The notes under the pieces are model-generated. The model was not told where the DNA came from and did no database searches. It worked only from the letters and a program-made list of their open reading frames with translations. From positions 496,001 through 560,000 of the forward strand of contig CAVZDY010000001.1 in assembly GCA_963774195.1 (NCBI GenBank): a stretch of DNA of 64,000 nucleotides, in the 5' to 3' direction. This DNA is from Roseiarcus sp963774195 (GTDB lineage Bacteria; Pseudomonadota; Alphaproteobacteria; Rhizobiales; Beijerinckiaceae). A program made the translations under genes and the position numbers. Of the stretch, positions 41,765 to 50,600 are shown one piece after another; positions within the stretch are counted from its first letter, which is position 1; every line of letters begins with the position of its first letter.

Positions 41765-42473
41765 GATCGTATTCGACACCGAAACGACTGGGCTCGATCC
41801 GGCGCAGGGGCATCGCTTGGTCGAGATCGGGGCCGTCGAGGTCATCAATCAGATCGCGACCGGCTCGGTGTTTCACGTCCTGATCAATCCTGAGCGGGAT
41901 GTGCCTGAGGATGCGGTCCGCATCCACGGCCATACGGCGGAGCTGTTGCGCGATAAGCCGGTGTTCGCGGCTGTCGTCGACGAATTTCTCGCCTTCATCG
42001 GCGACGCGCGGCTGGTGGCGCACAACGCCGAGTTCGACATGCGGTTCATCGACGCGGAACTCGCCACGCTGGGTTTTCCGGCGATCGGCCCCGAGCGCGT
42101 GGTCGATACGCTCGCCCTCGCCCGCCGCAAGCATCCCGGCGCGCCCGCCAATCTCGACGCGCTGTGCGACCGCTATCGCATCGACCGCTCTCGCCGCGTC
42201 AAGCACGGCGCGTTGCTGGATTCCGAGATTCTGGTCGAGGTCTATGCGGAGTTGCTGGGCGGCCGGCAGCGTTCGCTTGTCTTCGCGTCCGCAGAAATCG
42301 AACGGGCTGGCGCGGGAGTTGTCACGGCGATTCGTCGCGAGCGGCCTACCCCGCTGGCTCCTCGGCTCAGCGAGGACGAATACGCCGCCCATCGGGCCTT
42401 GATCGCCACGTTCGGAGACGCGGCGATCTGGGGTCGTTACGCTTCAGAGGAGCCGATGGAGGCTCAGGCCTGA
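41757..42473 (+). CDS. dnaQ: DNA polymerase III subunit epsilon (proofreading exonuclease)
   Basis: 238 residues. 3'-5' exonuclease of the replicative polymerase. Exo I FDTETTGLDPAQGHRLVEIGAVE, Exo II LVAHNAEFDMRFIDAEL, Exo III VKHGALLDSEILVEVYAEL with the catalytic HxxxxxD. TTG start: no ATG lies near the family start (REIVFDTETTG follows directly). Overlaps coaE by 8 bp and convergent secB by 10 bp. Confidence 0.95.
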   Translation: MREIVFDTETTGLDPAQGHRLVEIGAVEVINQIATGSVFHVLINPERDVPEDAVRIHGHTAELLRDKPVFAAVVDEFLAFIGDARLVAHNAEFDMRFIDAELATLGFPAIGPERVVDTLALARRKHPGAPANLDALCDRYRIDRSRRVKHGALLDSEILVEVYAELLGGRQRSLVFASAEIERAGAGVVTAIRRERPTPLAPRLSEDEYAAHRALIATFGDAAIWGRYASEEPMEAQA

Positions 42474-42949
42474 ATGCTCGGCGCGTTCGCCGAAGCGCCT
42501 GCCATGCGCTGCATGTAGAGGCCGTGGAAGTCGATCGGATCGACGTAGAGAGCGGGGTAGCCGCCGCCGCGCACCGCTTCCGCGACGATCTGCCGGGCGA
42601 AGGGGAACAGCAGGCGCGGCCCTTCGATCATCACCAGCGGCTGGACCTGCTCGGCCGGAATGTTCTCGACGCGGAACACGCCGGAATAGTTGAGCTCGAA
42701 CTTGAACAGGGCGGAGGGGCCCTCCCCGGCGCCGCCTTCGAGCAGCAGGCTCACTTCATAATCCGTCGCCGCGATCTGGCGGGCGTTGACGTTGACCTGC
42801 AGGTTGATGTTCGGGCCCTGTTGCGGAGCCAGCGAGCGCGGCGCATTGGGATTCTCGAACGAGAAATCCTTGACATATTGCGCCATGACGGAAAACCGCG
42901 GGGCCGTCGCGCCAGGCTCGGCCGCGCCATTGCTGTTCTGGTCCACCAT
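42464..42949 (-). CDS. secB: Protein-export chaperone SecB
   Basis: 161 residues. Tetrameric chaperone that keeps preproteins unfolded and delivers them to SecA. Typical stretches: VMAQYVKDFSFENPNAPRSL, NINLQVNVNARQIAATDYEVSLLLEG, YSGVFRVENIPAEQVQPLVMIEGPRLLFPFARQIVAEA and GGYPALYVDPIDFHGLY. ATG 42949 (MVDQNSNG) preferred over 43000. Convergent with dnaQ, a conserved pairing in alphaproteobacteria. Confidence 0.95.
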   Translation of the reverse strand: MVDQNSNGAAEPGATAPRFSVMAQYVKDFSFENPNAPRSLAPQQGPNINLQVNVNARQIAATDYEVSLLLEGGAGEGPSALFKFELNYSGVFRVENIPAEQVQPLVMIEGPRLLFPFARQIVAEAVRGGGYPALYVDPIDFHGLYMQRMAGASANAPSIQA

Positions 42950-43054
42950 TTCCGTCTTCTCCTCGCCCCTCGGGGTGTTCTTCGGGGGGTCGCCTATCAC
43001 GAGGCCGCTTCTCGAACAAGGATGGCCAGGAGCGTTCCGCGCTTTTGCCGCGTC

Positions 43055-44260
43055 CTACAGCCGCGGCCAGGAAAAATCGTCCGCGCGGCCGGCGCGCGGC
43101 TCAACGGGTTCGCCGTACCGCAGGACCCGCGCGATGGGTCCAGGCTCAACCGAAGGAATGGTTTCGCGCGCCGCGAGTACGCCGCCCGGCGACGTGGGCC
43201 GGGCCGTTAGCGACAGGATCGGTCCCGCTAGCGGCTTCGGCGGCGCGGTCGAGTTGGGCGGCGACTTGTCAGGCGCGCCCATCTCGCGGCGGATTTGGGC
43301 GTTGATGTCGCCGGCGGCCTGCTCGATGTCGGGCGGTAACGTGGCGGTCTCGTTCTGCGCCCTGCCCTTGTCCATCACCCGCCTGATGTCCGCTTCGAGG
43401 AAGTGGGCGACCTTCCGCGAACCGGCCTTGGTGAAATGGATGCCGTCGAGGCCGCGCAGCTTCACGTTCTGGCCGTCGACGTTGGGACCGAAGGCGTCGA
43501 ATTGACCGTTCTGGTCGGCGAAAGCGTCCCAGATGTCGATATATTTCGCCCCCGCCTTTTCCGCGTGCTCCTTGTCGATTTCGTTGAGCTTGATGATGTC
43601 GGCGTTGAACCGGTCGCTGCGCATCGGCGGCAGGCCGACCCAGGCGACGGGAATATGCGCCGCGGCGAATGGGGCGACCATCGCCTCCACCCGCTGTCCG
43701 TAATGCGTCCGCCATTGATCGCTCAGCGTGTCGAGCGTGTCGGAGCCGTCGCGCATCGGCTGGAGATCGTTGACGCCGACCATGATGACGACGATGTCGA
43801 TGTGGTCTTTGCCTGCCGCAAGGTCGCGCGCCGCTTTCGGCCAGTCGTAATAGTCGTCGCGGACCAGACCGGAGGCGTCGCGCGCCTTGTTGCCGACGGA
43901 GGCCTCCGGCCTGTCGGTGAACGCCTCGGCAAGCCCTCCCGCTGCGTACCCCCCAAGGCTGTCGCCGAGGACGTCGATGAAGAAGGTCGGCTGGACCGGC
44001 GCGCCGCCCGGCGTTCCCGGCTGACGCGTCGTCGTCGCCGGCACGAAGTCGCGCACGCGCTTCTTGGGACGACGCGGGGCCGCCGGCGCGGCGGATTTGG
44101 AGGGCTTCGGCGCATCGATGCCGAAGAGGTGCTGCAGGAAACCGCCGAAGCCGCCGTCTTCAGCCTCGACCGCGGGACCGCCAAGCGAAACGCAGCACAG
44201 TACGACCGCCGCGAGCCGCGCCAGACGGGCCAAGCGAAATGTGCCGACTAGAGGTCCCAT
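43055..44260 (-). CDS. SGNH/GDSL hydrolase-family protein (DUF459-like)
   Basis: 401 residues. N-terminal signal-like segment (LARLARLAAVVLCCVSLGGPAVEA), a basic Pro/Ala/Lys linker, then an SGNH domain: FFIDVLGDSLGGYAAGGL (block I Ser), VVIMVGVNDLQPM (block III Asn) and the catalytic Asp/His in GLDGIHFTKAGSRKVA. Family members are periplasmic esterases or acetyltransferase-like enzymes; substrate unknown. The Pro/Ser-rich C-terminal 75 residues look disordered. The frame stays open to 44953, but upstream is the lytic transglycosylase gene; ATG 44260 gives a proper leader. Confidence 0.78.
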   Translation of the reverse strand: MGPLVGTFRLARLARLAAVVLCCVSLGGPAVEAEDGGFGGFLQHLFGIDAPKPSKSAAPAAPRRPKKRVRDFVPATTTRQPGTPGGAPVQPTFFIDVLGDSLGGYAAGGLAEAFTDRPEASVGNKARDASGLVRDDYYDWPKAARDLAAGKDHIDIVVIMVGVNDLQPMRDGSDTLDTLSDQWRTHYGQRVEAMVAPFAAAHIPVAWVGLPPMRSDRFNADIIKLNEIDKEHAEKAGAKYIDIWDAFADQNGQFDAFGPNVDGQNVKLRGLDGIHFTKAGSRKVAHFLEADIRRVMDKGRAQNETATLPPDIEQAAGDINAQIRREMGAPDKSPPNSTAPPKPLAGPILSLTARPTSPGGVLAARETIPSVEPGPIARVLRYGEPVEPRAGRADDFSWPRL

Positions 44261-44285
44261 TCCGAACCGCCCGTGTTGGCTCTGC

Positions 44286-44445
44286 TCAGCCCCGCTCACG
44301 CATCTTCTGGAGCAGTGCGAGCGTCGGATAGCCGTCTGGCGGCGCGCCAATCGCTTCCTGATAGGCGCGCACGGCCGCCCGCAGGGAGTTGCCCATCCGG
44401 CCATCCACGGCGCCGACATCATAGCCCAATTTGTGCAGTCGAGTT
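44286..44445 (-). pseudogene. Frameshifted peptidoglycan-binding tail of the lytic transglycosylase
   Basis: In another frame, directly after the point where the transglycosylase would continue, the minus strand encodes LHKLGYDVGAVDGRMGN, then SLRAAVRAYQEAIGAPPDGYP and ends LLQKMRERG with a stop at 44286. This is a complete C-terminal PG_binding_1 domain (about 50 residues). One extra base near 44437-44442 (within CAGAACTCGACTGCAC, minus strand) would account for the shift. Confidence 0.75.
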
Positions 44446-45582
44446 CTGCAAGTCGCGCACGTCGTCCTCGCTCAGCATCGGATCGTGAACCGGCCAAGGC
44501 GCCTGCAAGACGACGCCCTTTAAGACCGCGTCGCCCAGCAGCGCGACGCCGAGCGCATAAGCGGTTGAATTGTTGTAGCTCTTTATCGTCTGGAAATTGG
44601 CCGTGACGAGGAAGAGGGGGCCGTTGACCCCCGCCGGGATCAGCAATTGGGCTTCGCCGGAACGCGGCAGTTCGCCGCCGTCGGCGCGAACGACGCCGCG
44701 GTTGGCGAACGACGAGAACGGCGCGGGACGGGTGGAATTGGCGTCCGTCAGCTTGAAGTCCTGGGGCAGCCGGACCTCGAACCCCCAGGCCAATCCAGCG
44801 GTCCATCCGTGTTTGGCCAGGTAATTGGCGGTCGAACCGATCGCGTCGGGCGCGCTGTTCCAGATGTCGCGACGGCCATGCCCCTCGAAATCGACCGCAT
44901 ATTCGTTGAAGCTGGACGGCATGAACTGGGTCTGACCCATCGCGCCGGCCCAAGAGCCGCGCATCTGACTCGGGCCGATGTCGCCCTCCTCGAGAATCTT
45001 GAGCGCGGCGAGCAATTCGTCGCGGAAATAGTCGCCGCGGAAATGAACGAAGGCGAGGCTGGCCAGCGCGCGGATGACATTGTTGGAGCCCGCGAAGGCG
45101 CCGAATTCGGTCTCCATGCCCCAGATGCCCATGATGACGGATTCATCGACGCCGTAAGTCGCCTTCGCCTTGGCGAGCCAGGCGTGCACCATCGCCGCCT
45201 TGGCGCGGCCGCGCTGGATGCGCGCGCTCGACACCGCCGTCTCGAGATACTGCCAGATGGGCTTGACGAACTCGGGCTGCGCTTTGGTGTAGGCGATGAT
45301 CTTCGGATCGAAGGTGACGCCTTTGAACGCTGCGTCGAAAGTCCTCCGCGAGACCCCCCTCGCCTTGGCGAGCGGCCAGAGTTCGTCGACGAATTTATGG
45401 AACGGGTCCTCGGCCCGCCGGGGCGCTGACCTGACTGCCGGCGCGCGACCGGGCCGTTCGGGCGGCAGCGGAACCGCAAGCGCGGCAGCGGGCGCCGCGG
45501 CGAGCAGTAGGACGATCAAACGCGAAAACGCTCTCCTGCGCGCGAGGTCGACGAGTTTGGAGTTCGCAGCGGACGTCGTCAT
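44419..45582 (-). CDS. Lytic murein transglycosylase, C-terminus shortened by frameshift
   Basis: 387 residues as read. Cleaves the MurNAc-GlcNAc bond of peptidoglycan. Signal peptide (RLIVLLLAAAPAAALAVPLPPE), then an SLT_2/MltB-type domain with the catalytic Glu in IMGIWGMETEFGAF (about 157), RGSWAGAMGQTQFMPSSFNEYAVDFEGHGRRDIW and GWTAGLAWGFEVRLP. The reading frame ends DLQNSTAQIGL, at the start of what should be a peptidoglycan-binding domain; that domain continues in another frame to 44286. The catalytic part is intact. ATG 45582 preferred; GTG 45594 possible. Confidence 0.87.
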   Translation of the reverse strand: MTTSAANSKLVDLARRRAFSRLIVLLLAAAPAAALAVPLPPERPGRAPAVRSAPRRAEDPFHKFVDELWPLAKARGVSRRTFDAAFKGVTFDPKIIAYTKAQPEFVKPIWQYLETAVSSARIQRGRAKAAMVHAWLAKAKATYGVDESVIMGIWGMETEFGAFAGSNNVIRALASLAFVHFRGDYFRDELLAALKILEEGDIGPSQMRGSWAGAMGQTQFMPSSFNEYAVDFEGHGRRDIWNSAPDAIGSTANYLAKHGWTAGLAWGFEVRLPQDFKLTDANSTRPAPFSSFANRGVVRADGGELPRSGEAQLLIPAGVNGPLFLVTANFQTIKSYNNSTAYALGVALLGDAVLKGVVLQAPWPVHDPMLSEDDVRDLQNSTAQIGL

Positions 45583-45665
45583 GACTCCTCTCACGCTTGC
45601 GTTGCGCGGGAAGCTTAACGGTCACCTCTTGAGAAAAAATAAACCATATTTGTCAGGGAGAACAG

Positions 45666-46469
45666 TCAACCGCCGTTTTTGATGTCCTCGGGACGGGGCA
45701 TCGAAATGACGTTGTAGCCAGAGTCGACGAAATGCACCTCGCCGGTCACGCCCGCCGAGAGATCGGACAAGAGATAGAGCGCCGAGCCGCCGACATCTTC
45801 AATCGTCACGGTGCGCCGAAGCGGAGCATGACTGCGCTGGAAATTGAACATGAAGCGCGCGTCGGCGATGCCCGCGCCGGCAAGGGTGCGGATCGGTCCG
45901 GCCGAGATCGCGTTGACGCGAATGCCGGCGGGGCCGAAATCGGCGGCGAGGTAGCGCACGCTCGATTCGAGCGCCGCCTTGGCGACCCCCATGACGTTGT
46001 AGTTCGGCATCACGCGCGTCGCGCCGCCGAAAGTGAGCGTCAGCATCGCGCCGCCGTTCCGCATGCGCTCCGCGGCGCGCTTGGCGACCTCGGTGAAGGA
46101 AAAGGCCGAGATGACCATCGTGCGCACGAAGTTCTCGCGCGTCGTGTCGGCGTAGCGGCCCTTGAGCTCGTTGCGGTCGGAGAAACCGATGCAATGAACG
46201 ATGAAGTCGAGATTTCCCCAAGCCTCGTCGAGCGCCGAGAAGGTCGCGTCGACCGATCGCAGGTCTTCGACGTCGCAGGGAAGCGCGAGTTTGGAGCCGA
46301 GGCTCTCGGCGAGCGGCAGCACGCGTTTGCCAAGCGCCTCGCCTTGATAGGTGAAGGCGAGTTCGGCCCCCTGCGCGGCGAGCGCCTGAGCGATGCCCCA
46401 GGCGATCGAATGATCGTTCGCGACGCCCATCACGAGACCGCGCTTGCCGCTCATCAAGCCAGAATTCAT
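45666..46469 (-). CDS. fabI: Enoyl-[acyl-carrier-protein] reductase FabI
   Basis: 267 residues. NADH-dependent last reduction in fatty acid elongation. MSGKRGLVMGVANDHSIAWGIAQAL (cofactor loop), the catalytic Tyr-x6-Lys pair Y157/K164 in NYNVMGVAKAAL, and the substrate loop VNAISAGPIRTLAGAGIADA. It is downstream of fabB in the irr/fabA-fabB-fabI arrangement common to Hyphomicrobiales; a copy of the bipartite repeat lies between fabB and fabI. Confidence 0.95.
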   Translation of the reverse strand: MNSGLMSGKRGLVMGVANDHSIAWGIAQALAAQGAELAFTYQGEALGKRVLPLAESLGSKLALPCDVEDLRSVDATFSALDEAWGNLDFIVHCIGFSDRNELKGRYADTTRENFVRTMVISAFSFTEVAKRAAERMRNGGAMLTLTFGGATRVMPNYNVMGVAKAALESSVRYLAADFGPAGIRVNAISAGPIRTLAGAGIADARFMFNFQRSHAPLRRTVTIEDVGGSALYLLSDLSAGVTGEVHFVDSGYNVISMPRPEDIKNGG

Positions 46470-46510
46470 CCTGCCGCTACTTCTTTCTCGTTGGAGCGCA
46501 CGTATCCGTT

Positions 46511-46565
46511 AAAGCGCGTGGCGAAAAAGTGGATGCCGCTTTTTCGCCAGGAGCGCGAAACGCGA
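46511..46565 (+). repeat. Dispersed bipartite palindromic repeat, first-half copy
   Basis: AAAGCGCGTGGCGAAAAAGT, GGATGCCGC, then TTTTTCGCCAGGAGCGCG. It matches the first dyad of copy 2 (3829-3929); the second dyad is missing. It fills the gap between fabB and fabI. Confidence 0.6.
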
Positions 46566-47789
46566 TTAGGCGTCGACGTGTTTGAACACCAGCGTGGCGT
46601 TCGCCCCGCCGAAGCCGAAGGAATTGGAAAGGACGGCGCGCAATTGTACATCGTCGCGCCGTTTGCGCAAGATCGGCATGTCGGCGACTGCCGGATCGAT
46701 CTCGTCGATATGGGCGCTCGCGCAGATGAAGCCGTTCTGCATCATGAGCAGGCTGTAGATCGCTTCGTGAACGCCGGTCGCGCCCTGCGAATGTCCGGTA
46801 AGCGCCTTGGTGGCGGCGATCGGCGGGCATTTCTCGCCTGAGCCGAAAACTTCGCGCAGCGCCTCGATCTCCTTGAGATCGCCGACCGGCGTCGATGTCG
46901 CGTGCGGATTGATGTAGTCGATTGGCGCCTTCACGCTCGCGAGCGCTTGCCGCATGCAGCGCGCTGCGCCTTCGCCGGACGGCGCCACCATGTCGGCGCC
47001 GTCGGAGGTTGCGCCATAGCCGGCGACCTCGCCGTAGATGCGCGCGCCGCGCGCCTTCGCGCGTTCGTACTCTTCGAGCACCAGCACGCCGGCCCCGGCC
47101 GAAATGACGAAGCCGTCGCGATTCTTGTCGTACGGCCGCGAGGCGCGTTCGGGCGTCTCGTTATAGGCCGAGGACATCGCGCCCATCGCGTCGAACAGCA
47201 CCGACAGGCTCCAATCGAGGTCTTCGCATCCCCCAGCGAACATCACGTCCTGCTTGCCCAGCAGGATCTGCTCGGCCGCGGCGCCGATGCAGTGGTTGGA
47301 GGTCGCGCAGGCGGACGAGATCGAATAGGCGAGGCCCTTGATCTTGAACCAGGTCGAGAGCGTCGCCGAGGCGGTCGAGCACATCGACTTCGGCACCGCA
47401 TAGGGACCGACCCGCTTCGGACCCTTGGCGCGCGCGACGTCGGCGGCTTCGACGATCGCCCGAGTCGAGGGACCGCCCGAACCCATGACCATGCCGGTGC
47501 GTTCGTTCGAGACCTCGCCCGGCTCCAAGCCGCTGTCCAGGATCGCCTGATCCATCGCGACGTGATTCCAGGCGGTGCCGCCGCCGTGGAAGCGCATGGC
47601 GCGACGGTCGAGAATCTCTTCGGGGTTCAGAGTCGGGGCGCCCTGCACCTGGCTGCGGAAACCGAGCTCGGCGTATTTTTCGGCGCGCGAAACCCCCGAC
47701 CGTCCGGAGTGGAGGCTCGACAGAACCTCCTGCGTGTTGTTGCCGATTGAGGACACGATCCCCATGCCGGTGACGACGACCCGCCTCAT
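46566..47789 (-). CDS. fabB: 3-oxoacyl-[acyl-carrier-protein] synthase I
   Basis: 407 residues. Condensing enzyme needed to elongate unsaturated acyl chains. Catalytic Cys161 in SISSACATSNHCIG, His in IDYINPHATSTPVGD and His in KALTGHSQGATGVHEAI; the C-terminal LSNSFGFGGANATLVF is typical. ATG 47789 (MRRVVVTGMGIVSSIG) matches the family; the longer frame runs into fabA. Located 47 bp after fabA. Confidence 0.95.
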   Translation of the reverse strand: MRRVVVTGMGIVSSIGNNTQEVLSSLHSGRSGVSRAEKYAELGFRSQVQGAPTLNPEEILDRRAMRFHGGGTAWNHVAMDQAILDSGLEPGEVSNERTGMVMGSGGPSTRAIVEAADVARAKGPKRVGPYAVPKSMCSTASATLSTWFKIKGLAYSISSACATSNHCIGAAAEQILLGKQDVMFAGGCEDLDWSLSVLFDAMGAMSSAYNETPERASRPYDKNRDGFVISAGAGVLVLEEYERAKARGARIYGEVAGYGATSDGADMVAPSGEGAARCMRQALASVKAPIDYINPHATSTPVGDLKEIEALREVFGSGEKCPPIAATKALTGHSQGATGVHEAIYSLLMMQNGFICASAHIDEIDPAVADMPILRKRRDDVQLRAVLSNSFGFGGANATLVFKHVDA

Positions 47790-47836
47790 CCGCTTGCTCC
47801 AAACACTTTTCTTCGGCTCGAATATAGGGGCTGGGA

Positions 47837-48364
47837 CTAGGCTTCGCTCGGCTTTGCGGCGCCGAAAAGGCCGACCCGCATGTCCTTGACCTCGTAGATC
47901 CGCTTGCCGTCGGCCTCGAGCCAGCCATCGGCGATGCCGAGCACCAATTTGCCCCTGAAGACGCGCTTCATGTCGACGCCGTAGATCACCTTCTTGATCG
48001 ACGGGAGCACCTGGTCGATGAACTTGACTTCGCCGACCCCGAGCGCGCGGCCGCGGCCCTGAAGGCCGAGCCAGCCAAGGAAGAAGCCCGTGAGCTGCCA
48101 CAAGGCGTCGAGCCCGAGGCAACCCGGCATCACCGGGTCGCCTTTGAAGTGGCAGCCGAAGAACCACAGATCCGGCTTGATCTCGAGTTCCGCGAGCACG
48201 GCGCCTTTGCCGTGCGCGCCGCCCGTCTCGCTGATGTTGGCGATCCGGTCGAACATCAGCATGGGGGGTAGCGGCAACTGGGCGTTTCCCGCGCCGAACA
48301 GCTCGCCGCGACCGCAGGCCAAGAGATCTTCGTAGGCGAATTGAGAGCGCCGTTGTTCCGACAT
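47837..48364 (-). CDS. fabA: 3-hydroxyacyl-[acyl-carrier-protein] dehydratase/isomerase FabA
   Basis: 175 residues. Dehydrates 3-hydroxydecanoyl-ACP and isomerises the product to cis-3, opening the unsaturated branch. Hot-dog fold with the catalytic His72 in FFGCHFKGDPVMPGCLGLDALWQL and the Asp about 86. LPLPPMLMFDRI is the usual N-terminal motif. Divergent from irr; 188 bp separate the starts. Confidence 0.95.
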   Translation of the reverse strand: MSEQRRSQFAYEDLLACGRGELFGAGNAQLPLPPMLMFDRIANISETGGAHGKGAVLAELEIKPDLWFFGCHFKGDPVMPGCLGLDALWQLTGFFLGWLGLQGRGRALGVGEVKFIDQVLPSIKKVIYGVDMKRVFRGKLVLGIADGWLEADGKRIYEVKDMRVGLFGAAKPSEA

Positions 48365-48552
48365 GCTCGCTTTGATTCCTTGGCTTTTCGGGCGCGGGCG
48401 CAGCCGCGAACGACTATTTTGTGCGGCTTCGTAACACAGCCGCGCGCGTCCCGAAAGCATTAGCGTCCGGTCCTTTGGTAGCGGACACGCGGGGTCGGCT
48501 GACGGCGGCGATTCGTTATGATATGGGGATATGTTCGCCGTCGAGACGCATA

Positions 48553-49068
48553 ATGACCGAGCAAAAAGAGAGGCCGTCCGAAGTGTCCCCCGTCACCGTC
48601 GCCGTGACAGCCCGACCGCGCCCACCAAGCGGTTTCATGGATGGCTGCCCGGTTCATAAGCTGCGCGCCAAATTGCGCCAGGCCAACTTGCGCCCGACCC
48701 GTCAGCGCGTCGCGCTCGGATGGCTGCTGTTCGGCAAAGGGGACCGTCACGTAACGGCCGAGATCCTGTTCGAGGAAGCGAGGGCGGCCAAGGTGCCGGT
48801 TTCCCTGGCGACCGTCTACAACACCTTGCACCAGTTCACGACCGCCGGTCTGCTCAACGAAATTGCGATCGACGGCCCGCGGACCTATTTCGACACCAAT
48901 CCGTCGGCGCATCACCATTTCATGATCGAGGAGACGAGCGCGCTGATCGATATTCCCGGCGGTCAAGTCGCGATCGATCGCCTTCCGGGCGCCCCTGAGG
49001 GCTACGAGATCGCCCGGGTCGACGTGGTCGTGCGCGTGCGCCGCGTCGGCTCGAAGTCCGAGGCGTGA
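48553..49068 (+). CDS. irr: Iron response regulator Irr (Fur family)
   Basis: 171 residues. Haem-responsive transcription factor controlling iron and haem genes in Hyphomicrobiales; accumulates under iron limitation. A haem regulatory motif is seen at DGCPVHKL (Cys32-Pro33). The winged-helix part is KLRQANLRPTRQRVALGWLLFGKGDRHVTAEILFEEA, then VPVSLATVYNTLHQFTTAGLLNEI. The His-rich SAHHHFMIEE marks the metal/haem site. ATG 48553 gives this N-terminus. Paired with fabA as in other members of the order. Confidence 0.94.
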   Translation: MTEQKERPSEVSPVTVAVTARPRPPSGFMDGCPVHKLRAKLRQANLRPTRQRVALGWLLFGKGDRHVTAEILFEEARAAKVPVSLATVYNTLHQFTTAGLLNEIAIDGPRTYFDTNPSAHHHFMIEETSALIDIPGGQVAIDRLPGAPEGYEIARVDVVVRVRRVGSKSEA

Positions 49069-49074
49069 AGCGTT

Positions 49075-49430
49075 CTGCTTTTGATTGACGCCGCAGCGCT
49101 GTCACCCCCGCTTTCGCGCGAGGGTATGCACACTTTTTCGAACGGCCGGGCGGATCACTCGGCTCATCGCCGCCGAGCGTAAGCGGCGGAGTGAGTGCAA
49201 CGAGCCTACCGTCATACGCGGGCTTGACCCGCGTATCCAGGACGGGACGCAGGAAGGCTAATCGCAGATGTCGCCACCTGGGCGCCCGGATCAAGTCCGG
49301 GCGTGACGGCGACGGACCGATGTGTGCATGCCGCAGCGCGAAAGCGCGGGTCCAGTCAACCGCCGCAGGCCTTCGCCTTTGACTCCTGGATGCCCGCTTT
49401 CGCGGGCATGACAGAAGCGGCCGAGCCCTC
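49075..49430. repeat. Gene-free stretch filled with palindromic repeats
   Basis: Contains GTCACCCCCGCTTTCGCG (about 49099), an inverted pair 49211-49306 (GTCATACGCGGGCTTGACCC and GCCCGGATCAAGTCCGGGCG), and at 49337-49414 the unit GCGCGAAAGCGCGGGTCCAG to CGCTTTCGCGGGCATGACAG. This last unit is the intact counterpart of the repeat split by the IS at 19290-20806. No gene supported. Confidence 0.65.
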
Positions 49431-50414
49431 TCAGAACCGGGGCGGGTCGTCGCTCGCGATCTGGCCGCCGCTCGTCACCAGCACCCAGTCGCGCCCGCGG
49501 CGTTCGATGCGGAGCACCCGGCCGGCCCCCGGCAGGAAATCGCCCGCCGTGACCTGCTGCGGGCCGTCGCGCCCGCCGACCAGCGCATAGTTGCCCTGAA
49601 CCTCGAGCAGCCAATAGTTGCGCAGCGTCTGGTGCGACTTGTCGATCGAGCCGGTCGTCTCGTTCGAGACGAGCGTCTCAGGCTTCGCCAACGGCGTTGG
49701 CGTCGGCGAGGAGGCGGCGACGGGTTTCGGGGCGGGCGTCGGGGCGGCAGGCGGCGTGATCGCGGCGACGACCGGGGCAGGCCGCTTCTCCAATTTGTCG
49801 ATTCGCGCCGCGAGGTCGGCCATGCGCGCGCTCGAATCATGCTCGATGCGGTCGGCGAGCTTGTCGAGTCGCGCGTTCTGATCATGATCGACCCGGTCGA
49901 CGCGCGCCGTCAATTGAGCGAGCGCGCCGGGGAGGTCGTGCGCCGCGTCGCGCTGCGCCTTGATTTCGGCGGCGATCTTCCGGAAATCGGCGGTTTCGTC
50001 GCGCGAACGCGTGGCCTCGATTGCGTCGAGACGCTCCTTGAGCGACTTGACGCTTTGGGCCAGATCGACGCTCTCCTGCGCCTTCGCGGCGATGACACCC
50101 GCTTGGCGCGCATGGTCGTAAAATCCAACGGCCGTCACGGCGGCGACGAGCGCGAGGCCCGCGGCGACGGGGGAGAGCCAGCGCGTCATGCTCGGCCCTG
50201 TTGGACCCTTGGCTTCGGCCTGCGAAGACGCAAGATAAGGGATGAGATTGAGGTGCGCAGGCTCGATCTCGGGCGCGTCGGCCCCAGACTCGTTCAGGTT
50301 TTGGGCGGAGCCTAGCGTTTCGCCGGGATGGGCCGCCTTCTCGCTGGCGGCGTCGGGCTTCGCCGCGGCCGCGCCGTTTCCATTCTCGGGACTGCTGTCT
50401 TCGTGCGCGTTCAT
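49431..50414 (-). CDS. Coiled-coil inner-membrane protein of unknown function
   Basis: 327 residues. Acidic cytoplasmic region (1-75), one membrane segment at about 78-98 (LSPVAAGLALVAAVTAVGFY), a coiled coil at about 108-215 (AQSVKSLKERLDAIEATRS, RVDHDQNARLDKLADRIEHD), a Pro/Ala/Thr linker, and a C-terminal module of about 70 residues (YWLLEVQGNYALVGGRDGPQQ, GDFLPGAGRVLRIERRGRDW) that looks like a conserved small beta-rich domain. The overall design is common in Hyphomicrobiales proteins of unknown function; a structural envelope role is possible but not shown. Confidence 0.7.
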   Translation of the reverse strand: MNAHEDSSPENGNGAAAAKPDAASEKAAHPGETLGSAQNLNESGADAPEIEPAHLNLIPYLASSQAEAKGPTGPSMTRWLSPVAAGLALVAAVTAVGFYDHARQAGVIAAKAQESVDLAQSVKSLKERLDAIEATRSRDETADFRKIAAEIKAQRDAAHDLPGALAQLTARVDRVDHDQNARLDKLADRIEHDSSARMADLAARIDKLEKRPAPVVAAITPPAAPTPAPKPVAASSPTPTPLAKPETLVSNETTGSIDKSHQTLRNYWLLEVQGNYALVGGRDGPQQVTAGDFLPGAGRVLRIERRGRDWVLVTSGGQIASDDPPRF

Positions 50415-50600
50415 GGAGCGATCCGAAATAGCGCCAATTTCGCTCAGTTTCGCGCGCGAGGATTAACGCAGTGTTGACCAAATCGGACTTCGGCGAGCAA
50501 TTATTGTGGCCGGAATGGAGCAGGCGCCGGAATAGGCGGCCTACCATGGCGAGAGCCAGGAAGATCCAACTTCCTGGCCGGATCGGAGGAAGACAAGCGA

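Noticed and set aside
43055..44953. 632-residue open frame as a single protein
   Set aside because: The N-terminal 230 residues are antisense-like or out-of-frame reading of the lytic transglycosylase; only the SGNH part from 44260 is real.
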